Origin: Phoronis australis
Lineage: Eukaryota; Phoronida; Phoronidae
Assembly (NCBI GenBank): GCA_002633005.1
Contig: NMRA01000187.1
Span: forward strand, 216,191 to 280,190
Direction: 5' to 3'
DNA length: 64,000 bases
Shown here: positions 26,401 to 41,400 of the stretch, in pieces
How the letters are laid out: every line of letters begins with the position of its first letter
How positions within the stretch are numbered: the stretch's first letter is position 1
Program-made: the position numbers and the translations under genes
Notes under the pieces: generated by a model
Databases searched by the model: none
Told to the model about the DNA's origin: nothing
Seen by the model: only the letters and a program-made list of their open reading frames with translations

Positions 26401-29400
26401 GCATGACAGGATTTCTGTTTTTGAAAAACGAAGGTGACTATACCAGTCCAGACAATATTGGAAACACCTGAAAGCTGATGGGACAGGATTGTTCGTTCTA
26501 TTTAACTGTGGTTGTCACATCTGTTTTGTGAAGACTAACTAAAATAAAGCAGACTTCATTTAAACAAATATTTATGAGAACACAAAATTTTTTACGACTT
26601 TAAATGTGCCTTGTGAATTGTTACATAGCTCACTCTGCTGGTCCTGCTAGCAACAGCCCCCTATCTCACCTTCACCGTTGACTACATCCCTCTCCTTCCC
26701 ACCTTGCCAGCATCAACCCCTTCTCTCAGCATCAACCCCTTCTCTCAGCATCAACCCCTTCTCTCAGCATCAACCCCTTCTCTCAGCATCAACCCCTTCT
26801 CTCAGCATCACAAATGACTACATGACACCTACCTCTGCCTCCTGGATCAAAGAATTTATCTTCTCCACCACTTGCTGGACATTATGAGGGTTCTTACCAC
26901 TCACATGACATGTACGGACTGGCGTGCCCAGATCTGTAACAGCAATATCAGTCGATGCAGGTAATTAGCAATGAACAAGCGTTATTGGGATACAGGTTGA
27001 TCACAAGTTCCACAATGTGCACTGCATGCAACACAGATAGAGCCATGTGTGCACTGGATGCGGCACAGATACAAGGGATATCATAACTATGGTTTTTAGG
27101 CCCTCACCAATAACTGCAGTTAACCAAACACCTAGAAAACCACAAACGCAGCGTATACCACAGTAACTAGTGTAAGGTCAATACAAAGTGACCAGTGTCC
27201 AGTGATAAGTCAATAGAGGGTTCCACTCACCATCAGTGAACTGTATCTTGCACTTAAACTCTTCTTGAATACATCTGATCATCTCCCCTTTCTTGCCAAT
27301 CACTATGCCAACACAGGAGCGTGGTACCTCCACCTTCAATGCAATTTTGTTTCAAATTAAACACTGTTTGTCGCTGTACTTAAAAAGTGGTAGCCAAACA
27401 TTTTATAAACTTTGAAAGTTTAGAAAAACTATTTTGTTTCAACTATTTAACTGACCCAGAAGCTGATAGTTTCACATCAGACACGGACATATGAAGTTAC
27501 AATTGAAAGCTGTGTGTTGGAAGGTCTACTATCAAACCCCATTCACGGAGCCACAATAGGACTCTAATGGTGTTAGCGAAATCTTCCATTACTGTTGCAC
27601 AATCTGACACCCTGGCAACACTGAGTAATGCACGGGCTCTAATGATGTGCTTACAAGAGTCAGCTGACAATCAAAGCTGCAGTTCCCAGAATTTAGTTCT
27701 GACACCAACAACTCATCAGCCACACACAAACACACTTCAGTGTGTTGGGCTTGGACTACCTTAAACTGTAAATTGAAAACGATGAAACTACACACAGCTT
27801 GTGATTTGAGTTGCAGACACACTCACCAATGACTCAAGACGGGTGTTGTAACATTTTTTAAAAACAAATTCCATTGGTCAATAATTGACCATTGACAACT
27901 TAACAGCGACAAAATGCAGCTTTATGACGACAACTGTATGCCAACAATTCCACTTGATTTAGATCACCCCCAACAGTTTTTCAACCTAATCAACTAATCA
28001 AAAAAGGGTTTTTAAAGCTACCCAACCAAACAAAAACTGCAATTAATTAAGCTCTACGCAGAGATGTCAATGTAAGTTAATTAAACAGAAAAAAGTTGCC
28101 AATCAAAAACCAGCGACCAAAGCAAAGGCTAGGTGACCAGCATACCTCCACAAAGTTACTGCCATCCATAGGGTAGACCAACATACCTCTACAAAGTTGT
28201 TGCCATCCATAGGGTGGCCAGCACCACCACTCCTGTTATCCTTCTCTAACAGTTGGTTTACTAGTGACCTGGCTAGCTCCCGTGCCTCTGGTAAGCCTGT
28301 TATCTCCAGAGGTTTATCTGTGCTGGATGGCATGTTACTATCTTGAATCATCACCATCTTGACACCAGCTTGTTCCTTTATACACAGAATGATACAAGGT
28401 GAGAGATGGAGGGAGACTAGGGGTCAAGGGTCACTTTTATGGAATGACACTCATCAGACACACACACAGAGCATGTATATACAATAGCAGTACACACACA
28501 CAGAGCATGTATATACAATAGCAGTACACACACACAGCATGTATATACAATAGCAGTACAAACCTTGAAAAGCCACCACAATGGCACTCAGATCGTAAAC
28601 TTCAATTGCATCAGCTGATTATTAATTAGTATAATAAACATTGTCACTTGACAACACAAAATATGCCGAGCCCATCCAAAAATGAGAGGGCGTTGCCATC
28701 GCTTTAAAACAATTAAATGCAAACCTGTTAGGAAATCTAGAAGACGCAGCAGTAGTCGCACACGTCCAAGTCATTGTCTGTTGTAATAGCAATACACTTT
28801 GCAAACTACATCAATATGTTGAGCAAACATTTTACTATAATACCACAGTAGTCAGTAGAAATTAACATCCACTAGGTGGAGCAGACTATGTCCAAACATG
28901 GGAAAGTATCAATATGTCAGCCACAATATTCTTTATATCCATTTTGCCGTTTGCTTAAAAGCATGACAAAAGAGATATGTAACAGCAAAAGAAGACATAA
29001 CAACAAAACAAACAATTCATTGAGAAGATCTTTACCTGTAGGTTCTTGATGGTCTCGCCTCCCTTGCCTATAATCAGACCCACTTTGTTGCCAGGAATAG
29101 GCACTTGAATGGTGTCACCAGGGTTACCTTTGTTGACGATGTCGTCAATCAGCATGATCGCATGACTGTCAACATAAACATCACAATGATTGACTATATA
29201 CAGACATGAGAGTGACACGTGACTGAACCACCAATATAAGTATGATTGACTATATACAGACATGAGAGTGACACGTGACTGAACCACCAATAGAAGTATG
29301 ATCGACTATATACAGACATGAGAGTGACATGTGACTGAACCACCAACAGAAGTGCCTCATCTTAGGGATCAGTTCTCTGCATGGCTCTCAGACAGAGGGG

Positions 29401-32400
29401 ATGACTTTAGATAATCACAGGCAAACACATAAACAACTGTGGAGTCTCACAACTATCACAAACGCAACACATCAGTGTTCAAACAAATACAACTTTCATA
29501 GCATTTTAACCCAGTTTCATCATGTTCATTCATTTGACAAGGTGTTTCTTGACATAGAAATAGTAACAACTGGATGAGTGCTTGACTAACTCTGAGTTGA
29601 GACGTCACCAGATGAGGTCGTGCGGAGTGACATAACGGACGAACAGTGAGCCCCCCGCCGGTCAACAACCCGCTCGGTAGCTGAATGACCCCCCTGGTTA
29701 ACAGTTGCCTGGCGCACCTCCTTGGTCCACATCTGTTTGTCCCACCCTGTTGACAGTTACCTAACAGTCCCCACCGATATTTATGTGGCACCCCTCACCT
29801 CCACTTTCCACCTGTTTGGTGCCCCCGAGATGCTATTTGGGGCACTTTCGACTCCCCTTTTCTGGTGGTGCCTCACTTGCTACACCATTGATCAAGTGCG
29901 AGTCAATAAAAGCCTAGTTCACCATACCAACCAGGACACTCACCACCCCTCAAGCTGTTATGGGCTATTCCGTGACGCAAGGGAGCAGGAGCAATTACCA
30001 AGGGTCATCTCCATCAAAAACCATGAAGTGTTAAGTTTGCAAGGGTTGCTAACACCATAAGTCAAGTAGATGGACAGTCAGATAGTTTCATGACGCGAAA
30101 CAACTGGTATCGCCTTTACAGCCAAAAATCCTTCTTAACAAAAACAGTTTCTGAATGAACGTGCAAAGCGAGTTCACTTAACAAAATGAAGATAGTGGCA
30201 ATGATACGTGTCGGAGCAAATGTTTAGACATAAAGTAGCTCCTACACGTTACTTCAAGATAATAGCCTGCACATAAGAGGAGCCACTGTGATACAAGACA
30301 ATGTGTAGACCCTACCATCAACCAACTAGTCCATGTGTAGACCCTACCATCAACCAACTAGTCCATGTGTAGACCCTACCATCAACCAACGAGTCCAATA
30401 TCCAACTTCTTTAGTACTAACTAAAACCAATTTCACGCAAATCATCACAAGCTATACAAAAACGTGTTGGGGATGACAGCCCAAAACATGAGCTACGAGG
30501 AGGCAATTTGGTTAATTGAGTGCATACCCAACATAGTCCATCCTTCTCTATAACTTTGAGAGGTAGAGATCCTCGCCAAGGTCACAAGAACTTAGTTATC
30601 AGCAAGTGGACATTGGGAAAAGTGTCGGCAATATTTTGTCTATCCCAGGGTCACATGTACCTTAAGCTTTACACTAGTCATTACAGACTATTGCCAAAAA
30701 GGAGGTTAAGCAGCAGGGAAGGGTGAAACAATGACTTACTCGATACACTCAGGAGGGCCTGTCACTGTAACACTGCGGTTAGGTGTACCCCCAGAGTCTG
30801 GTGCAATCTGTATCTTACACTTGGACTGTGCAGAGAGCTGGGTAATCTGCTTGCCTCCAGCTCCAATAACTACAAGACAAGAGGATTTATGAGACAAATA
30901 AACAAGCAAGTCACACCATCTACAGGACGACAGATCATGTTTGGAAATTTCACCAGATTTTATTAGCTGCTCTTGTAGGTCCACTCACTCACTTAGTAAT
31001 AACTGGACTGGGCCCAGAGTCATGAACAAACTGGAACACAATGGAAGACAGGCTAGTAACTGAGCATCATGTCTGTCCTTACTGCAGTTAAAAGAGAGTT
31101 AAAGAGAGTTACAATCCACAGCAAGACTACATTTAGCCTTGATCCACAGCAGGACTGCATCAATAAATCAAAGCTTCCAGACACAGACAAAATTAAATTG
31201 AAAGCTGTGTGTTGGAAGGTCTACTATCAAATCCCATTCACAGAGCCACAATAGGACTCTAATGGTGTTAGCGAAATCTTCCATTACTGTTGCACAATCT
31301 GACACCCTGGCAACACTGAGTAATGCACTGGCTCTAATGATGTGCTTACTAGAGTCAGTTGACAATAAATTAATGTTTCTAAGGAGTTGTCATTTTAGAG
31401 CAAGACCATGAAATTTATCTCATTTTTATTCTCTTTTTATTTGTCTAAACTTCTAACAAAAGCTTTTTTGTCTTCTTCAACAGGGACCATCATATTTACT
31501 CATGTTAACGGACATATGTTGGAACCTGAGTACCAACAAAACTGCATTTAAGTACTTTGGATACCAGCTTTGTAGATTTTCGTATGCAGAACCAAACTAC
31601 AAAAAATCAAGCTTTTTTAACATGTTCGCCTCAGGGCTGTTCCAGTAAAATCCGTGTGGGAGGGGGACGGCAGTAGAAATAAAAATTCATAGGTGGTGGT
31701 CTTCAAAAAAAACCTCAAATTATGGGTGGTCGTTCCTGTAAGAAGTGATGCATTAAACATAGGTGGTATTTTTTGACCTGTTAATGTTGACAGGTTGGTT
31801 ACTTCAGCTGTCAAAACTCATAAAAAAATGCAATTGGCACATATCCTAACTTACCCCAATACAAAAAAGCCCATATTGCCAGTGAACACAGTGCAATAAG
31901 TTCACTGAGCCATTAATCAAGTCATGAGCAACTTGATTTGAGCCAACTGTTTGTCTGCAGTCCTATTGAATTGAAAAATTATGCAACACTAAACTGGTGT
32001 TAACACATATAAGAAAATTGATGATTTTTAAATAAAAAGTATGAGGAGTTAGATAAACAAGTTCCAATATTCACTTGACATAGAAGTATAAAATAGTTCG
32101 TGGAGACAGTGTTCATTGAAATTATAGACACATGGTGAACAGAGACACCTGGTGGCTGCCAAAAGTATTGCTCACAGGCTACTTTAGTTTTTGAAAATAT
32201 TGGACAAGACAACTAGTTCTTGTCTGTCAATCATCTAAGTTCTTAACAGGTCCTCCTGGAGGCAATTTGTTTGCAAGTGTTGGATTTTATATTTTGACCT
32301 ATTAAAAATAATTAAAAAATTATGGGTCATGGGTTGGAGAAATAAATGAAAAATATGGGCGGTGGGCACGAAATAAAAGTGCCTGGAACAGCCCTGATTG

Positions 32401-35400
32401 AAACTGTGTTCAGCTGCTGCCTTAGTTAGTGGATCATGCTAGCAATGGTACAAGATTCATTTAATAAATAGATAGGCTCCTTACTAAGGTTACATAATTA
32501 TGTTAATAATTGCTGATAAACATATATTGTGAATTGTGATAACTCATATACACAACAAACAGTTTCTGCCTTCAAAAGTTATGTTCGTTTCTTAAACTAA
32601 AAAGTATCTGTTAAAAAGCGTTGATGAATCTGCATTGGACGTTTTACACGAGGCAATGTTTCTAATTATTCAAAAATAATTATTCATTGCCAGCATCAGT
32701 AATCAAGTATCATCGTACTGCCTGGCAAAAACCACGACCATTGGTGACAGTTCAACGAGGCACTTAGTGCAGTCACCGTGTGTGAAAAACATACACGCTA
32801 TACAGCTTTGCGATTAAAGACACTACAATTCATTGGAATAACATGTAAGCGCAGAGTAATGTTCCTCAGTTTTCTTCAATTTTATTCTTCTTATTCTTCT
32901 TCGGACCAACTTTGACACTTAAAGGAGCCACCCAAAAAACAACCTAATTTGTATCAATTTAGATCAAGTAGTTCTACTCCATGACGGCACGTACGGTTGC
33001 GTTACCTGACACCTGACGGCAGACGGAGGTTTTGAAAATATCCAATGAGGTAATTGGTTTCACACGCAGTCTGTTCAGCAGTTCACAACACGGGTTAGTG
33101 GTGTTCGCTTATCGCTTGAATTCATCGTTTAACAATAAATCATCAAACTTCGATGTAAAACCCTTAAAAATACACCGAGTTCTTATAAAAACGTATTGTT
33201 TTATTTCTCTGTTACGGATTTATTGGTATTTGGACATACCGTAGCCTCCAAAGTTCGGCCTCCCACACAGATTTTACTGGAACAGCCCTGAATTTTGATT
33301 TCTTTTGAGAGGGTATTAAGGCCGTGTTTGGCTGACAATACCCACCTGCAAACATTTAAGGGACAAGACCTACCACCTACTATTAATGATATACCAGCCA
33401 CTATTAATGATATTCTTCCTTCAAGACGAACCAACTAGAATTATCTTCACGACAATCACCCATTCCAACTGCCGTCACCCCCCTCCCATACGCATTTTGC
33501 TGGTACACAGTTCTGACTAAGCATTGTTATATCTCTGAAAGGTATACAGGTCTAAGCATTGTTATACCTCTGAAAGGTATACAGGTCTAAGCATTGTTAT
33601 ATCTGTGTATGGACACAGTTCCACCTAAGCATCGTAACATTGGCCCGAGATCCACATTAACCCCAATACTTCAGTAGAAGTAAACAGGCACAAAGTACCA
33701 TAAGTGTCGAGAAGAACATTTCTGAAACTGTCATGTAGAGATGAACTTACCCAGACCCACGAGCCTGTCCGGAATGAAATGCTCTCTCACTGCACCTCCT
33801 CCCATAGGGATTCCTGCCCCCATAGGTTGACTAAGGGGCTGTCCAAGGGGCTGACTTGCGGGCTTGATTCCCATGCTCTGGTTAATCCTTGCAGCTGCTT
33901 CCTGGGCAGCTTGGGCAGCTTGTTGCCTGCAAAAGATAGCAAAGACAGTGATCAACGTAGACAGTGATCAACGTAGACAGTGATCAGAGTAGACTGTGCC
34001 CAGTGAAGACTGTGCCCAGTGTAGACTGTGACCAGTGTAGACAGTGACCAGTGTAGACAGTGACCAGTGTAGACAGTGACCAGTGAAGACAGTGACCAGT
34101 GTAGACTGTACTGTAACCAGTGAAGACAGTGATCAACGTAGACAGTGATCAGTGTAGACAGTGACCAGTGTAGACTGGGACCAGTGAAGACAGTGACCAG
34201 TGTAGACAGTGACCAGTGTAGACAGTGATCAGTGTAGACTGTGACTAGATTAGTGCAAGAAGGAAATGGGCAGCAGGTTGTATGGAGAAGACAGTGATCA
34301 GTGTAGATAGTATCAGGAGTGAGTCCAGTGTAGATAGCCATCAGTGTAGATAGCCATCAGTGTAGACAGTGATCAGTGTAGATTGTCACCAGTGTAGATA
34401 GTGATCAGTGTAGATAGTATTAGAAGGGAGTCCACTCATTCCAGAGTAGATAGTATTAGGAGGGAGTGTCCAGCCTGACACGAAGCTGCATTTTCACACA
34501 GAGCAAGCACAGATAGCCAAATTCCGCATATTTTTCTAAAATTGTCAACCTGAACATCATTTGGCGATGGAAACTTTAAAATGCCATAGTTTTGGACAGG
34601 TGTATAACACATGAGTGATATTGATAACAAAGAAGCTTGTTTATTTGACTGAACAAAGAATTTATATTTTAATGTGTGGCTGAGAATATGTGGACAATTA
34701 GAATGGTGACGAGATACGCACAATTGACTCTCGAATATTGACCTTGATTGTGATTTAGCCGATAGGCATTTCCACAAAGAGATCAACCTAGAGACAAAAA
34801 ATTTACACGGCGACAAGATTAACAATTTTGGTCTCACCTGAAAGCCCAGTCTATCCAATTTCAGAACTCATATTTGAATTTGATATATTTTTCATTTTTT
34901 CCTAAAGGGATTCACTTTTTTGCAGTCACTCAACCTATAAACTTGCTTCGATTTTTATGTGCATTATAAATTATTTCATCAATAAGCTGATTATGGGGAT
35001 TTCACATCATCAAATGTTTGCAATCACACATTGGACCCATCGCACATCCTCAAACTTTTGGGGTCAAAGGTCAACTACTGGGTATCATGGAGTCGTACAT
35101 CTGGCAAAAAAGTGCTAAAAAGTTTAGTTACATCAAACCTTTATCTATAACAATTCTCTTGCAACTTGTTTCTTCTTTTGGAAAATTTCAGATACACTAA
35201 GTAATCACATGAAATACTTCTATGCTCTGAAGTTTTAATAGCAGGACACCATAAGAAATACACGCCAAGTTTTGTTCTGATGGAATAAGAAATACACTGC
35301 AAGTTTTTGTTCTGATGGAGTCAATTTTATTTCTGCTCTGACTTGCTGTGCTATGTTTTGTGTTGAAAAAGCCGATGCTAAGCATTTTCAAACATTAGCA

Positions 35401-38400
35401 ACCAGTGATCTACTTTTTTAAAGCATTTTGGTTAGTTTTACCGACAGTAGCCACTCTTGTTTTTCAATGTCTTAAGTGGTTTGTATGGAATGATTTCAAA
35501 GCAAATGATTGCATTGCCTCATATTACATATTTTTGGCAAAACAAGAACCTTGACTTCACAATCAGTTTGACCGAAAATTATTTTTTTCTACACACCTTC
35601 GACAGGATTCAAACAAAGTATAGAAACAAAAGATTACCAACATGTGGCAAATACAAAATTATTACCATGTTGCTAAGATACAATGGTAGACTTACCTCTG
35701 CTGTTGCTGCTGCTGCTGATCTGCCATGACACGTACTTGACCATAGGCTGAAACAACACAGTCATCTACAGTACTGTATACAGCTAATAGAGTTGATCAC
35801 AGTAATACAGTACAGTATACAACTAATAGAGTTGATCACAGTAACACAGTACAGTATACAACTAATAGAGTTGATCACAGTAACACAGTACAGTATACAG
35901 CTAATAGAATTAATCACAGTAATACAGTACAATATACAGCTAATAGAGATTATCATAGTAATACAGTACTGTACAACTAATAGAGTTGATCACAGTAATA
36001 CAGTACAGTATACAATAGTCATCATAGTAATACACAGGGCTTGGAATGATCAATGACAAAAACGCGAAAACTTTTACGACCCAAATTATGCGCGCTACCC
36101 AGCCTTGAAATGGTTGATGTGAAAATTTCCCCGACAAAAATCGGGAGGGCTAAAAAAAAAAAGAAAAAAAAAAAAGAAAAAAAAAACGTTACCACCATCA
36201 GTACCATGTGTCTGCGTCCTTTTAGGTCGCCCGTCCACTCCCAATCCACACACTTTTGGCTGCAGAGCCGTAGTATTTGTCGCCGCGGTTTACACGAGAA
36301 GCCATTGAAAATCCCACCACGCTATCCCAGATGCCCCGGCAATGTTGACAATTTACGTTCCTCCGAAACATAAAGAGCAACTTCCGCTTTTCGAGGTGAA
36401 CGTCGTCTGCAACGCCGCGGTAAGAAAGGAATTTGCCGCGGAAAATTTATATCAAATCCGATTTTTTTACGCCGAAATATAATAAAATGCGCGGAAAGAA
36501 CATTTGAAAAAAGCGGAAATCCGCGTTTCCGCGGAAAATTCCAAGCCCTGAATACAGTACGCTCCAATAGAGCTCGACAAATGGCAGAAACATTCCACAA
36601 ATTTATGAAGCTGTGTTCTCCACAACCTCCATTGACTCATCACAGGGTCGATTTTGAATTTTGTTGAGAAGTGTTTGAATTACTTTCATCGAGTTTGAAA
36701 ATCTATGCAACCAGTTTGAAGTACTGATATATTATTCATTTCATAAACAAGTTAAAAATTGTTGAGATTTCTTGACCAGTTCAATGTATTTATTCCAAGC
36801 TCCTCAAAGTATGGACATGGACTTTCGAAAGCGTACAAGAATTTTGTAATTCCATACAGGAATTTTGTAATTCCAGACTAGTTTGAATTTTCTGTTGTAG
36901 AGAACTCTGAGAAGACAACAGGCAAAATCAACTGAAAATCAGTAGGATTTTTGCTTTGGATGGAGCTTCTTTTTGAAACCCGTTGTACATCATTTCCAGA
37001 TGTACAGATAGTCCTCAAGTTCACTTCACCTTTAACCATTGTTACAAAATACTGTTAAGTGAATTTGATATCAGTAGACAACAACATAAATGCAGTAGGT
37101 GAGATTTTTCTTCGATTTTGTTGCTGATCAAAAAATACATACTTGTGCTTTTCAGACTGCATGCAGCGTCATACAAACCAGCTTTGGTTCATATTTGGAT
37201 GTTAGCTATGTTTGCTGCTTCCAATCCAAAGACTTCATTTTTTTAGTTTTAAAGAAAATGTACTACGATATACTTAGATCGTTTGAGCTCTCAAATTACA
37301 TGTAGGACTGGATATATCATTTCAAACTTAATTCACACAAGCGGAAGCACTATATTATCCACAGCACTGTATGCAGGTTCAAATTATTTTAGGAAATCCT
37401 AATGGTTCAATGGAAGGTTTGTAAATAAAACAAGCAGTGAAACAGTAAGAAAACAGGGCATAGTAGGTGACCAGTTGTAGACAGGTTAGCACAAGCAGTC
37501 CTCATAGGGCTGTTCCAGTAAAAAATGTACGGGAAGGGGGAAGGCACTTTCATTTCTTACCCACCGCCCATATTTTTCTTTTTTCTCTCCAACCCACTTC
37601 ACATAACTTTTAATTATGTTGAAATATAAAATGCAGTTGTTGAGAGAATCAACCTGTCTTGAAAACATTAAAATGGCCAACAGGGGGTGCTACGGTAGCC
37701 AAATCTGTCTGAAAACCGATTGGTGCTGGTGCATGCCATCCAGCTATGTCTATGCCAAATGTTTTCATGATCCATAAGCGGTTTCAAGATAACTGACAGA
37801 CAAGCAATGACCTGAGCAATCGAAAACTTAAGGGCGCCAAGGCACAGTAGTTGAATCCGTCCAAAAATTGACTGGTGCAAGCACATTCTTGCCATGTTTC
37901 CGTTTCAAATTTGATCGTGATCCGTCATGCAGTTTTCAAGATAATCGACACACAAGGAGTGGCTTGGCCAACATGGGTTACCAAGGTTACCAAATATGCT
38001 TGAAAATCGACTGGTGCTAGCATGTCTCCATCACGTATCTCTATACCTAATTTCATCGTTATCCGCCAAGTGGTTGTTGAGATAACTGATGGACAAGAAA
38101 TGATAATGACAGACAGACCGACATGATAATGACAGACAGACCGACATGATAATGACAGACAAACCGACCACAAAGTTTCTACGGGTGCATAATTCCTTGC
38201 GAGATCACAACTCACGTCAGTTACCAAAAACTTGCTTTTCAAAAACGCACGTGAGCAATACTTTTGGCAGCCAGTCCACCATGTGCTTCTGTAATTTCAG
38301 TAAGATTTTTTTCAATTTCATGGATCAATGAATCTCAAAGTGTCTCAACCCATGATTTTAGACTGCTATGCCAAGTGAATATTGGAACGTATCTATCTTA

Positions 38401-41400
38401 CTCCTCATACTTTTTATTTAAAAATCACCAATTGTCTTAGATGTGTTAACACCAGTTTAGTGTTGCAGTAATTTTCATTCTAATGTAACTGCAGTACAAC
38501 ATGTGCATGTAATCAAATTGCCCATCACTTGTTTAGCAGCACAGTGTACATATTGCACTCTGTACACTAGCAACAGCGCTCAATTTTATTGTTTTGGGAT
38601 ACTTTTAGATATCTGCCAAGTGAATTTTTGGTGAGTTTTAATTTCTTTTGAGATGTGTTTGGCTGAAAATATCCACCTGTTAACATTTTGAGGTAAAAAA
38701 ATACAACCCAGTTTTAACACTTTACTTCTTACAAGAACGACCACCCATGATTTGAGTTTTCTTCTTAAGACCAAAACGCATCAATTTTTAATTTCAACTG
38801 TCATCCCCCCTTCTCATACATAATTTTGCTGGAACAGCCCTTAATAGAATTATGAATGAACCAATAAATACTTGATAACCTAAGATTAAAATATTCAAAC
38901 ATTCACACATTTTGATGAACATGTATTATATTTCAAAATAGATACAAAGCAATAAGAAAGTGTGAGAAGTGACAATGGGCACACAATGTGAAAAGGCTCT
39001 CACAGATTCCTTGGTGGTTAACCTTCCAACATCCAATGTTTAACGCAGTGTTTACAATCAACAAGTTGAAACAAGACAAGTGATGGTACTCAGATATCAA
39101 AGCATCGCCAACACACACAATGCAAAAGATAGACAAGTCAACAATCAGTCAGTTTGAGCAATATTCTGTAAACTTTATAAAAAGCACAGCATAATGTATA
39201 CATATTATTCACCTAAGTGACCCAATTTGTCATTTTTTCAAACTTCAGTACAATTGTAGTATCCAAAAGTTAATTTGCCCCAAAAGTTGGTCGTCAACAC
39301 AGCGCGAGGTCACAATGTGCCAACTCAGTCAAGCTAGTTCACAGGCCAATGGACTGGCGTGTCAAAAAGTACCAGGATGATCTAGTAGCATGGCTAAGAT
39401 AAACAGTAGTGATACTAGTGAGAGGCAGCATACTGCAGAGGGACCCTGTAAAAAGACGGCAATAGGTGACGGAAACAATTCCTGGCCACGAAGGGATACC
39501 ATTCCCATTTTGTGAAGCCAGGGAATGGAAAAAAGAGGATAACGAGACTGGCAACTGAGCAAGATTGGAAATGAAACTTGAAGTTTAAATGGAGCCGAAT
39601 GTCTTGGCACTTTGGTGAGTTAACCCTAGCTAGACTACCTTGTTGCATTGTAAGTGTTAGGCATTGTTGTATACCATAACCCAGCGTGTTAAACCACCGC
39701 ACCACCTCATATCTACCACTGAAAACCTTTTCGCATTGCGTTACTGACAGATGGCCAGTGCAGTGCTGCGAGGGCGCCAGGAATTGCTTCACTGCACAAT
39801 ACTTACGATCGTTATCTGTGGCTAACTTTTTGGCATCGGGACCACCAGCTGAAAATTGGAGAAGAGAATTAAATTAGAGAGCACAGTGGCTCACAGAGGC
39901 TACAGTATATAGTGAGTTACTAACTCTAGCTATATCTCACTTATCTTCTTACTAACAAGTCACCTAACCAAACCTGCAGACCCACAGACACTGGCCAGTA
40001 TATCCCTTCTTTGTTTCACCAACAGATGTCCATGGTGTCTCCATGTGAGGTGGGTATTACCATTAGCGCAATGCATATACTTACATGAGAAGGACCAGCC
40101 CCCATGACAGTGCAACCAACCTTTTCTAGATGGAAACACAGGTGCTGGGCAACCGTTGTACGCATAGCCACATGATCAGGCGCCTGGCAACCGTTGAACG
40201 CATAGCAACATGACACTGTCCAGGTAATGGAGTCGTGACAGCAAGACACAAGAAACGATTGGCACAAAACAAATCAATGCATAAAACAGTAGAAAAAGAA
40301 AACACAAGGTGGAACAAAAGAGGCGATCCTGGTGAAGACGGGTGTTGTCCGTGTAGCACATGGCCAACTGTGTGGTCTAGGGAACAAAACTGGTTAATAG
40401 AGAAGACAAGAACCGCAGTAAACAATGGATGATTCGAAGGTAACCAAGAAAACGAGCGACCCATTCAACAATCGGTGGAAAAAACATGGGCAATAACTCA
40501 GACACGGTCTGTTTCTGATGTGCCGAAACAGATGAACGAGTACATATGTGTGTACAGTATAACTATCTTTGTTGTACGAGTAGTTATGACAACTGAGGAA
40601 CAACAAACAAACAAACAAACAAACAAACAAACAAAAGAACAGTCCAACATTGGAGACAACATCACCAACAAAGAGAGCCATCACACCAGGGCTGAGTCCA
40701 AGCCAAGTGCTCTGCTAAAGATCTCTGGCCATCTGTAAATGAACCACAGCAGAAAGCAAGCAACATCCGGGCAGTAGACAACTGCAAAGTCACTTAAAGA
40801 GTCGGGCAGACACTATACAGTAACAATAAGCGCCCCCTGTTTCTGGTCAAGACATGGAGAGCATTGAACAAAGATGACTCACCTTCTTGGTCAGGTTGTC
40901 CGCTGCCCCACGGGTACTCACCAGCATCACTACTATCCCAAGTGCGCTTCATTCCTGCACCAGTGTCTCCACCTGCAGTTGGCGGTTTCATTCTAGCCGC
41001 AATCTGAAACAAGTTATTGGACTATTAGTGATCATTTTACAAGGGTTCATTTTCACTAGCGATCATTTTCACTAGCGATCATTTCCACCAGATTTTTGCA
41101 TGGTCGTTCGTTTTCCATCACAAATAGGTGTGTAGCAGTCAATTTGGGCATAATGTATAAGTGGTGGGGCTCTGATGTTTACACGCAGTGTAATCCCAGT
41201 CGTCTGTGCATATTTCTTGTGTTGGTAACTGTAGCTCTGATGATATGATAATCTTCAGAACAGCACTTTGGGATCACCAAAAACAGTGCACTAATCATTC
41301 AATCTGTAATATATCTCTGGTATGTTATTTAGCCGTTTTAGTAAATTTACAGTGTTTTAAGTAAAAAAGCTCACTATATGAGAGCTGTTTTGTAAATTTA

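Noticed and set aside
35762-36056. Repetitive Ile/Ser/Cys-rich frames
   Set aside because: Translation of the 39-bp tandem array in FUBP intron 3.
36035-36373. 106-codon frame with a Lys run
   Set aside because: Falls within a MITE copy and is driven by an A-rich stretch; the frame is not kept in the sister copies.
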